Assembly: GCA_015487755.1 (NCBI GenBank)
Contig: WFPG01000052.1
Span: 1 to 5,099, forward strand
Direction: 5' to 3'
Length of the DNA stretch: 5,099 bases
Source of the DNA: Acidobacteriota bacterium
Lineage (GTDB): Bacteria > Acidobacteriota > Holophagae > Thermotomaculales > Thermotomaculaceae
Shown here: piece by piece, positions 1 through 5,099 of the stretch
Numbering within the stretch: position 1 is the stretch's first letter
Layout of the letters: each line of letters begins with the position of its first letter
Translations under genes and position numbers: made by a program
The notes under the pieces: model-generated
Databases searched by the model: none
What the model saw: the letters and a program-made list of their open reading frames with translations, nothing else
Told to the model about the DNA's origin: nothing

Positions 1-62
1 AGATAATTCCGTCAACTTGTTGTCACTTAAAAAAAGAAATAAAGGTTTATCAGTTAATAAAA

Positions 63-86
63 AAGCCCCGAAAATCTTCGGGGCTT
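63..86 (-). terminator. Intrinsic terminator of the trxA-fmdB operon
   Basis: A perfect 10-bp inverted repeat (AAGCCCCGAA at 63-72, TTCGGGGCTT at 77-86) encloses a 4-base loop. Read on the minus strand, the GC-rich stem runs directly into a run of six T and then ATT, which is the classical Rho-independent layout. It lies 36 bases past the stop codon of the zinc-ribbon gene, so it closes the leftward operon. On the plus strand the stem is also followed, after TATG or similar, by a T run, so it could work in both directions. Confidence 0.9.
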
Positions 87-94
87 ATGTTTTT

Positions 95-118
95 TCAGGC
101 AACCTGCCTGATTTTTTT
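95..118 (+). terminator. Second hairpin with plus-strand T tract
   Basis: TCAGGC at 95-100 pairs with GCCTGA at 106-111 around a 5-base loop, and seven T follow on the plus strand (112-118). This is the layout of an intrinsic terminator for rightward transcription. It sits between the main terminator and the stop codon of the zinc-ribbon gene. It would stop transcripts arriving from a convergent gene to the left, which is not in the window. The stem is short (6 bp), so it may instead add stability to the 3' end of the leftward transcript. Confidence 0.5.
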
Positions 119-122
119 AGGC

Positions 123-320
123 TCAACTAAATCCGCCGTATCCGCATGAGCCTCCGGTGCTTCCTGATGAAAACCCCGCCGAAGAGATTGCGGATACAAG
201 TTTTTCAGTATTTTTGCTTTTGCAGTGTTCACACTCCACATTTTCGCTTTGTGAAGAATTAAACACCAATTTTTCAAATGTTTTACCGCAATCATTACAG
301 CGGTATTCGTAAATCGGCAT
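123..320 (-). CDS. FmdB-family small zinc-ribbon protein
   Basis: This 65-residue protein belongs to the FmdB / putative regulatory protein zinc-ribbon family, a small cytoplasmic group of uncertain function originally linked to formamidase regulation. It starts with the family signature MPIYEYRCNDCG and carries two CxxC knuckles (C8/C11 and C30/C33) that should bind one zinc ion. A glycine/serine-rich tail (about residues 49-65) contains an extra cysteine (C59), which is usual for the family. The start is certain: the family motif begins at Met1, and an AAGGAGG Shine-Dalgarno sits 7 bases upstream. That site overlaps the trxA stop codon, so translation of the two is probably coupled. It is the last gene of its operon. 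A direct biochemical role cannot be read from the sequence. Pairing with thioredoxin suggests, but does not show, that its cysteines are redox-sensitive. Confidence 0.9.
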   Translation of the reverse strand: MPIYEYRCNDCGKTFEKLVFNSSQSENVECEHCKSKNTEKLVSAISSAGFSSGSTGGSCGYGGFS

Positions 321-327
321 AGATGTT

Positions 328-334
328 CCTCCTT
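328..334 (-). promoter_or_regulatory. Shine-Dalgarno of the zinc-ribbon gene, overlapping trxA stop
   Basis: Read on the minus strand the sequence is TAAGGAGG, where TAA (335-333) is the trxA stop codon and AAGGAGG is a near-perfect ribosome binding site 7 bases before the next ATG. A ribosome terminating on trxA therefore sits on the initiation site of the downstream gene. Confidence 0.8.
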
Positions 335-668
335 AGTTGGATAAAAGTGCTCCCATTATAAATTGCTCAAGGTGAGGCTTTGGCATAGCGCCTATTGCCC
401 TGTCAACCAATTTGCCGTCTTTGAAAAGAAGTAAGGTAGGAATTGAAGCAATTCCGTAATTTCTTGCATAAGCCTGGTTTTCGTCAACGTTTACCTTTCC
501 TATTTTAACCTTGCCTTCGTATTCGGTGGCAAGTTCTTCCAAAATCGGAGCAATCATTCTGCAAGGGCCGCACCATGGTGCCCAGAAGTCAACTAAAACA
601 ACTCCTTTGTGGTCTAAAACTTCTGACTGAAAGTTAGCGTCTGTAATTTCCACAATGTTTTTTGCCAT
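333..668 (-). CDS. trxA: Thioredoxin
   Basis: This 111-residue protein is a classical cytosolic thioredoxin that reduces protein disulfides and is itself recycled by thioredoxin reductase (not in the window). The active site WCGPC is at residues 32-36 (C33, C36) and is preceded by the buried aspartate D27 in VDFWAPW. The cis-proline is P77 in the SIPT motif, and the conserved GAMPK segment lies near 93-97. The length matches the family (about 105-110) and no signal peptide or membrane segment is present, so it is a cytoplasmic TrxA rather than a TlpA/DsbE-type protein. The start codon has a GGGAGG Shine-Dalgarno 8 bases upstream. It is the first gene of a two-gene operon with the zinc-ribbon gene, and a sigma70-like promoter lies just upstream. 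All key residues are intact. Confidence 0.97.
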   Translation of the reverse strand: MAKNIVEITDANFQSEVLDHKGVVLVDFWAPWCGPCRMIAPILEELATEYEGKVKIGKVNVDENQAYARNYGIASIPTLLLFKDGKLVDRAIGAMPKPHLEQFIMGALLSN

Positions 669-793
669 ATCTATTTCCTCCCGATATTTTTTGCTGGCCG
701 TTATAATGCCACAGTCACTTGAGTATGATATTATATTTTTAAAAAGGTTACAAACAATTTGCCGAATTTTTATTTTTTTGTTTTAATTAAAAA
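669..793. other. Intergenic gap between the signalling operon and trxA
   Basis: These 125 AT-rich bases hold the trxA promoter and leader but no GC-rich hairpin followed by a T run on the minus strand. A 12-base perfect palindrome TTTTAATTAAAA (781-792) lies immediately after the stop codon of the cNMP-binding gene. It is too AT-rich to be a convincing terminator. Transcripts from the upstream operon may therefore read into trxA. Confidence 0.5.
730..757 (-). promoter_or_regulatory. Sigma70-type promoter for trxA
   Basis: On the minus strand, TTGTTT (752-757) and a perfect TATAAT (730-735) are separated by 16 bases. This predicts transcription starting near 723 and a leader of about 55 bases before the trxA ATG at 668. 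The region lies in the 125-base gap between trxA and the upstream gene. The -10 box is ideal and the -35 is partial. AT-rich DNA gives chance matches, so the call rests mainly on position and spacing. Confidence 0.55.
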
Positions 794-1264
794 TTACCAC
801 ATTGAAACCAATGCCAGTATGTCGTGGTACCTTTTGTCCAATTCCTTTAACCTTTTGGCAAGGGTGCGAGCCATTTTTCTATAAACATGAAAGCCGATTT
901 CAATATTTTCGTCTAAAAGCGCTTTAAACTCTTTTCCTTTAAACTTGAACATAACAATATCGGTGTGTGCAATTACGGTTGCACTTCTCTCCTGATTGCC
1001 CAATACCGCCATTTCCCCGAACATATCTCCAGGGTTTAAGAATGTCATTGCTTCTTCTTTGCCGTTAATAAACCTGCTTACCCTTACCTGTCCGTCAAGT
1101 ATTATAAAGATATCGTCCCCTTTTGTGTTTTCCTTAATAATTGTTTTTCCTTCTTTTGCCTTTACGGGTTTTAATAGTTTTACTATTTTTTCCAATTGCT
1201 CGTCTTTTAATTCCTCAAAAACATAGATTTTTTTTAAAACATCAACAGGGTTTACTTCAGGCAT
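794..1264 (-). CDS. Stand-alone cyclic nucleotide-binding domain protein
   Basis: This 156-residue protein is one Crp/PKA-type cyclic nucleotide-binding domain with a C-terminal helix and no helix-turn-helix. It is therefore unlikely to be a DNA-binding CRP/FNR regulator, which usually has over 200 residues. The beta-roll covers about residues 12-120. The phosphate-binding cassette is FGEMAVLGNQERSATVIA (about 82-99), with the Gly-Glu pair and the Arg-Ser-Ala motif that in E. coli CRP (E72, R82, S83) contact the ribose and phosphate. It probably binds cAMP or cGMP. The helix after about 120 could serve as a partner-docking surface. It is cytoplasmic, with no signal peptide. Its ATG overlaps the 3' end of the TPR gene by 13 bases, and AAAGAGG lies 7 bases upstream, so it appears to be the last gene of the phosphatase operon. 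A role as second-messenger sensor for that module is inferred from context only. Confidence 0.88.
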   Translation of the reverse strand: MPEVNPVDVLKKIYVFEELKDEQLEKIVKLLKPVKAKEGKTIIKENTKGDDIFIILDGQVRVSRFINGKEEAMTFLNPGDMFGEMAVLGNQERSATVIAHTDIVMFKFKGKEFKALLDENIEIGFHVYRKMARTLAKRLKELDKRYHDILALVSMW

Positions 1265-2676
1265 TCCAGAGCCTCTTTCTTTTTATAGAAGTTATCGTCG
1301 CTTTCATTATAGTATTCCAGCAGTTTTTTGGCAAACTCTTTACAGGATTTATTGTCTTTTCTGGCTTTTGCTATTAAAAACTCTATATAAACTTTATCTT
1401 CAGGTTTTAGGTATTTTAGAATAGGCTTAATTTTTCCGTAATGTTTTGTGGAGATATAATAATTTGTGATAATGTTAGCAAAAATTATCTTCTTGTCATA
1501 AAGCAAGCGGTTAAAATTTTTTAAAGAGTTATTTATCAGTTTTTCAGCCTCTTTGTAATTCCCTTCCCATTGCAGTTCAAGTATTTTTAGAGGGGTAACC
1601 ATATCTTTTATAAATTGATGGCATTTCTCTGCCTCTTTGAGGGCTTTCGAAAGGAGTTTCTTATTCTTTGTTAAAATCGCGTAATTTACGCTTACCGGTA
1701 CTTTGAAACACCTGTATTTTTCTGGAGGGTTGAAATTTTCATGCAATTGTTTTAATTTGTCTATGTTTCTTTCTGAATAATAAACATAGGCTTTTAACGG
1801 ATACACCGAGTATTTTAGATACGGGATTTCGCTCGGTTGTTTGGCTATTTTGTCAAGAATTTTTTCAGCGAGTTTTAATTTCCCCATATAGACATAACAA
1901 AAAGATATTTTAATCTGCGAGTTGAAAAAATCAGGTTTAATTTCCAAAGCTTTTTTGTATTTTTCGGCAGCCTTTTTGTAATCCCCTAAACTAAAGTAAA
2001 GGTCTGCTATGCTGTCATACGGGTTTGCGTTTTCAGGCTCTATGAATATATACTTTTTAAAACAATTTTCCGCGTTTTTGTAATCCCTTTTTTCAAGGTA
2101 AAGATATCCCAGCCTGTTTAAAATCTGGGTATTGTTGGGAAATTTTTTGTGAAGGTAACTATAGTATTCAATTAGTTTGTTTTTATCCCCTACAGCGCTC
2201 TGATACATTGGAAGGACAATCGGGTATATTTCCACTTTATCTGCATACCTGTTTATAAAGTTTTCCAATTTTTTTGCAAACTTTTTGTCCCCCTTGATAT
2301 TTTCCCTTTTGCTTGTAAACTCCATAAAAATTGAGATAAACTCTTTTTCAAAGTTTGTCCATTCTTGTTTAGGCACTGCTATTTTTTTGTAGTATTCCGC
2401 TATCTTGCCTTCTTTCGGCCCCATAGAAAGGCTTATAAGGTATATGTAAGGCAAGGGGAAATCAGGGTCTTCTTTAATAGAGAGGTTAAATTCCCTTTTT
2501 GCCTCTTTAATGTAGTACATCAAGGTATAGTTTACCCCTGATTTGTAATGCTTTAACGCTTTCTGGTTTTTTGTTGAGTAAAGAATTTCTTTTTTCCCGA
2601 ATTTTTGTATCCCCCAATAACTTATAAATGCTAATGAAATAATCAATACAGAAATTGCAAAACTTTTTCTTTTCAT
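1252..2676 (-). CDS. Membrane-anchored tetratricopeptide repeat protein
   Basis: This protein has 474 residues from the ATG at 2676. A short positive N-terminus (MKRK) is followed by one hydrophobic segment (about residues 6-22), with no obvious cleavage site or lipobox, so it is probably a signal anchor with the rest outside the cytoplasm. TPR units are clearest at about residues 184-217 and 218-251, the second containing LGDYKKAAEKYKKALEIKPD. Weaker units lie near 40-72, 252-285 and 360-390. The N-terminal part (a helix pair with EDPDFPLPYIYL, then a long helical stretch around EFISIF) resembles TPR modules found behind Ser/Thr kinases, but there is no kinase domain here. It should bind protein partners; no catalytic motif is seen. 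A GTG at 2682 is in frame, but it lies within the Shine-Dalgarno, so the ATG is preferred. It sits between the phosphatase (2-base gap) and the cNMP-binding gene (13-base overlap), which suggests one complex or pathway. Confidence 0.82.
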   Translation of the reverse strand: MKRKSFAISVLIISLAFISYWGIQKFGKKEILYSTKNQKALKHYKSGVNYTLMYYIKEAKREFNLSIKEDPDFPLPYIYLISLSMGPKEGKIAEYYKKIAVPKQEWTNFEKEFISIFMEFTSKRENIKGDKKFAKKLENFINRYADKVEIYPIVLPMYQSAVGDKNKLIEYYSYLHKKFPNNTQILNRLGYLYLEKRDYKNAENCFKKYIFIEPENANPYDSIADLYFSLGDYKKAAEKYKKALEIKPDFFNSQIKISFCYVYMGKLKLAEKILDKIAKQPSEIPYLKYSVYPLKAYVYYSERNIDKLKQLHENFNPPEKYRCFKVPVSVNYAILTKNKKLLSKALKEAEKCHQFIKDMVTPLKILELQWEGNYKEAEKLINNSLKNFNRLLYDKKIIFANIITNYYISTKHYGKIKPILKYLKPEDKVYIEFLIAKARKDNKSCKEFAKKLLEYYNESDDNFYKKKEALECLK

Positions 2677-2678
2677 AA

Positions 2679-4964
2679 TCACTCCCTTACTTTAAGCACT
2701 ACAATTGTTGCGTCGTCTTCAAGTATATTGCCTGTTTTGTTTTTCACCGCTTTTAATATACACTTTGAAACTTCAATAGCCGAATCAAGGTATGAGCATT
2801 CCTCAAGCACATTTACCATATCTTCTCCGAGGCTTTCGGTTACTCCGTCGGTGAGAAAAATCAGGGTGTCTCCATTTTTTAGTTCAATCTCTTCTTCAAT
2901 GTAATTAACATTTGCCAATAATCCGAGAGGAAACCTGATTTTTTGTTTTTTCAGTATTGTTATTGAGTTTTCCCTTATAAGAAAAGGGGAAGGCATTCCG
3001 GCGTTTATGTAGTTTAAGGTAAGTTTCTTCGGGTCAAAAACAAAGTATATGCAGGCAACAAACATATTTCTATTGCTTCGTAAATAAAGCAACCTGTTGG
3101 ATTCCCTCATTAATTCAGAGGGTGAATCTATATTTGCGCTTCTTGCGAAAAGGGTTTCTTTTGCCGAAACCATCATAATAGCCGCAGGGACTGATTTTCC
3201 GGCAACATCTCCTATAATTGCCTTTAATTTACCGTCGTCTGAAGGCAGGTAATCAAAAAAGTCTCCCCCAACCGTCCTTGCGCTTTCAGAAATTCCGTAT
3301 ATTTCAAAATTTTCCCCTTCAGGATGAAAGGAAGGTATTAAACTCTTTTGAATTAGGCCTGCTATCTTCATATCCCTTTCCAACTCAATCTGCTTTTGTG
3401 CCTTTTCAATTAATTTTATGTTTTGGTAGGTTAGAGAGAATTGAGCAAATATGTGTTCAAGAATTTTTTTCTGTTGCACTGTTAACGGCTCTTTTGAAAG
3501 CACAATGATTCTCTGGTTTTCGTTTTCAAGGAATTGATATAAAAACTCAAACCCTAATTTAGCAAACGAGTTTAGCGAAGTGTTTTCAATTTTATTTGTT
3601 TCAATTTCTTTTAAATCAACTTCAACTATCTTGTGTGAATGCAGTTTTTTAAAAAGGTTTTTATCAATTTGAACCAAAACTTCAATGTCAAGTTTTAAAA
3701 AATCGTCTATTATCTCTTTTAGATACCGCTCAATTTCTTCACTTTCGGTTAAAGAAATCATTTTATCTGTCATTTCAAAAACCTTTGCTATCAGTTTTCT
3801 TTCCTGTTTGAAGAGAAGAAACTCTAATTTGTCTTTTATCCATTCGTTTATCGGGTTTAGAATAAAAACTATAAGTATTCCGAGCATTATGGAGTATATT
3901 TTGATATTTCCCGCAATAAAGCTTTCTCCCAATGCTTTATTAAGAAAGTATATGAGAAAAGTGTAAAGAAAAAGCAGTATGAGAAATATAAAAGCGTCTA
4001 CAAAAGATTTTTTTAACGCAAGTTTTTTATTGGCAATGCCGTATTTAAGAATATTGTAAACAACCAGGGCGTTGAATAGAATCTGCTGCAAAATTAAAAA
4101 CTTTGCAAGGCTGAATATTAAAATTCCTTTTAGAAGAAGCGAGACAATTAAAAGGGAAAAAATCCCAAAGTAAAGGGAAAGATAAAAAAACCATTGTGGA
4201 AAGTATATTGAAGATTTATGCTTTTTAAAGGTAAATGCAAGGTAAAAATAACCCCCTGAAAAAATCAGGGTGTATATTACAAGGGGCAATACAATCATAT
4301 TGTGGACAAGAAGTAGATAAGCCATTATTAGCATCAGGGGGAGAATAATCCTGAACCCCTTTTTGTGTAACACTATCTCTCCTTTTAGAAACCCGCAAAA
4401 AACATAGGGTAGGGCGGGAAATGAGAATATTACCATAAGCATTAAGAAAGATTCAAAGGAAGAGTATGAAGGTTTTATAACAAAAACCAGTGACGCAAGG
4501 TGTGTCAGAAATATAGCGGTGTGCAAAAAGTAAAGTTCTTTTATCTCCCTGTTGTTGAGAATTAGTGAAATTGCAAGAATATAAAGCAGAAGTGAAATAA
4601 ATATAAAAACAATCTCCGGTTGGATTATCCTTCTTGACTTTTGTTCTTTAAGGGTAATCTCAACCAACTCCCCGTTGTTGTTTTCAAAGAGAAAATCTGT
4701 CTTTGGGAAGGTTATTAAAGAAGATATTTCATCAATGCCGGTAATTAGTTTATGATTAACCCCAACAATGGTAAAACCGGGTTTTACCCCCTTTTTGTAA
4801 GCATCGCTATTCTTTTTTACAAAGAGAACCTTGGTATTTCTTACTGTCTGAACAGAGACTATGCCGTCGTCAGGAACAATGTTTGCGTAAAAAAGAAATG
4901 CTATTGCGGTAATAACAAACAAAAAGAATGCCCTGAATTTTATAAAAAGAGGCTTTTCATTCAT
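2679..4964 (-). CDS. Membrane PDZ-SpoIIE/RsbU-type PP2C serine/threonine phosphatase
   Basis: This 761-residue protein should remove phosphate from Ser/Thr on a partner protein, as RsbU and SpoIIE do for anti-anti-sigma factors. Domains in order: membrane segment 1 (about 11-29), a PDZ-like domain (about 33-106, with KKGVKPGFTIVGVN), about nine more hydrophobic spans (roughly 115-371), a divergent GAF-like region (about 385-510), a coiled-coil linker with the IAGLIQKSLIPS motif (about 510-546), and the PP2C domain (about 550-761). Metal-binding acidic residues appear intact: D568 and D571 in VGGDFFDY, D586 in GDVAGK, D706 in TDGVTE and D750/D751 in the EDDAT motif, so it is probably active. 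Basic residues cluster in alternate loops (near 139, 194-205, 247-250, 307-319, 378-391), which places PDZ outside and the phosphatase in the cytoplasm. GGAG lies 7 bases before the ATG. The gene overlaps the upstream gene by 8 bases. The substrate is unknown; no STAS or kinase gene is nearby. Confidence 0.92.
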   Translation of the reverse strand: MNEKPLFIKFRAFFLFVITAIAFLFYANIVPDDGIVSVQTVRNTKVLFVKKNSDAYKKGVKPGFTIVGVNHKLITGIDEISSLITFPKTDFLFENNNGELVEITLKEQKSRRIIQPEIVFIFISLLLYILAISLILNNREIKELYFLHTAIFLTHLASLVFVIKPSYSSFESFLMLMVIFSFPALPYVFCGFLKGEIVLHKKGFRIILPLMLIMAYLLLVHNMIVLPLVIYTLIFSGGYFYLAFTFKKHKSSIYFPQWFFYLSLYFGIFSLLIVSLLLKGILIFSLAKFLILQQILFNALVVYNILKYGIANKKLALKKSFVDAFIFLILLFLYTFLIYFLNKALGESFIAGNIKIYSIMLGILIVFILNPINEWIKDKLEFLLFKQERKLIAKVFEMTDKMISLTESEEIERYLKEIIDDFLKLDIEVLVQIDKNLFKKLHSHKIVEVDLKEIETNKIENTSLNSFAKLGFEFLYQFLENENQRIIVLSKEPLTVQQKKILEHIFAQFSLTYQNIKLIEKAQKQIELERDMKIAGLIQKSLIPSFHPEGENFEIYGISESARTVGGDFFDYLPSDDGKLKAIIGDVAGKSVPAAIMMVSAKETLFARSANIDSPSELMRESNRLLYLRSNRNMFVACIYFVFDPKKLTLNYINAGMPSPFLIRENSITILKKQKIRFPLGLLANVNYIEEEIELKNGDTLIFLTDGVTESLGEDMVNVLEECSYLDSAIEVSKCILKAVKNKTGNILEDDATIVVLKVRE
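2682..2688 (-). promoter_or_regulatory. Shine-Dalgarno that decides the TPR gene start
   Basis: On the minus strand AAGGGAG (2688-2682) lies 5 bases before the ATG at 2676-2674. The competing in-frame GTG (2682-2680) begins at the last G of this same motif, so it has no room for a ribosome binding site. The motif overlaps the last codons of the phosphatase gene, whose TGA is at 2681-2679. This supports coupled translation and a start two codons downstream of the longest reading frame. Confidence 0.65.
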
Positions 4965-5099
4965 TAAACAACTCCGGAATCCCTTTTAAAGAGAGAAAAT
5001 TGTAGTCGTTTATAACCTGAATTTCCGGGTAAACCCCCAGTCTGCTTCCAAAACAGTTTTTACGCAAATAACTTTTTATTGTTTCAATTAGGGTTATTC
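4957..5099 (-). CDS. 3' end of an unrecognised gene (partial)
   Basis: Only the last 46 codons and the TGA stop (4959-4957) are inside the window; the gene continues past the right edge. The other two minus-strand frames are closed by stops close to the edge, while this one is open. Its end overlaps the phosphatase start by 8 bases (ATGAATGA), the spacing expected of neighbouring genes in one operon, and the phosphatase Shine-Dalgarno lies inside it. The visible tail includes GSRLGVYPEIQVINDYNF and ends in GIPELFNE. It contains a single cysteine and no hydrophobic membrane segment. I do not recognise the family, and no function is assigned. Confidence 0.7.
   Translation of the reverse strand, partial: ITLIETIKSYLRKNCFGSRLGVYPEIQVINDYNFLSLKGIPELFNE

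Noticed and set aside
10..15. TTGACG on the minus strand as a -35 box for a gene to the left
   Set aside because: The matching -10 would fall outside the window, so a six-base match alone cannot support a promoter.
95..295. 66-codon minus-strand open frame overlapping the zinc-ribbon gene
   Set aside because: It overlaps the clear FmdB-type gene in another frame, runs into the terminator hairpin and has no recognisable domain.
690..712. TGGC/GCCA inverted repeat in the trxA leader as operator or riboswitch
   Set aside because: The stem is only 4 bp, with no wider structure or known riboswitch motif in the leader of about 55 bases.
781..792. Palindrome TTTTAATTAAAA as terminator of the signalling operon
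   Set aside because: It has no G+C pairs in the stem, so it would be too unstable to end transcription, and such palindromes arise by chance in AT-rich gaps.
996..1377. Two plus-strand open frames opposite the cNMP-binding and TPR genes
   Set aside because: They are antisense shadows of well-supported coding genes. Their phenylalanine/leucine-rich product is what the complement of lysine/glutamate-rich genes gives.
3218..3966. Plus-strand open frames of 96 and 93 codons inside the phosphatase gene
   Set aside because: They lie opposite a gene with intact PP2C motifs and show no domain of their own.
4752..4967. Plus-strand open frame of 71 codons opposite the phosphatase N-terminus
   Set aside because: It is antisense to the membrane segment and PDZ-like region, and the codon composition mirrors that gene.

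Overview
This is an AT-rich bacterial segment, roughly one third G+C by eye, in which every gene I can support lies on the minus strand. Transcription therefore runs from right to left. No rRNA, tRNA, CRISPR array or mobile element is visible. No gene here fixes the phylum. The short intergenic gaps, strong AGGAGG-type ribosome binding sites and lysine/isoleucine-rich proteins fit a low-GC, possibly thermophilic bacterium. The TPR protein resembles the TPR modules attached to Ser/Thr kinases that are common in Acidobacteriota and Aminicenantes. That placement is a weak inference.

From right to left, the first block is a tightly overlapping signalling operon. It begins with the 3' end of an unrecognised gene (4957-5099). 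This overlaps by 8 bases a 761-residue membrane-bound SpoIIE/RsbU-type PP2C phosphatase with an N-terminal PDZ-like domain. That gene is followed, 2 bases after its stop, by a membrane-anchored TPR protein, which overlaps by 13 bases a 156-residue stand-alone cyclic-nucleotide-binding-domain protein. The overlaps imply translational coupling and joint expression. A reasonable model is a signalling module: an envelope stimulus is read by the PDZ/multi-membrane-span part, a cytoplasmic phosphatase produces the output, the TPR protein provides a docking surface, and a cNMP-binding protein supplies a second-messenger input. No kinase, STAS anti-anti-sigma factor or sigma factor is in the window, so the phosphatase substrate is unknown.

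The second block is separated by a 125-base gap that contains a good sigma70-type promoter but no clear terminator. It holds thioredoxin (trxA) and a small FmdB-family zinc-ribbon protein. The two are 12 bases apart, and the fmdB-type Shine-Dalgarno overlaps the trxA stop codon. The block ends in a strong intrinsic terminator at 63-86, with a second hairpin beside it oriented for the opposite strand. Bases 1-62 hold no gene I can support.
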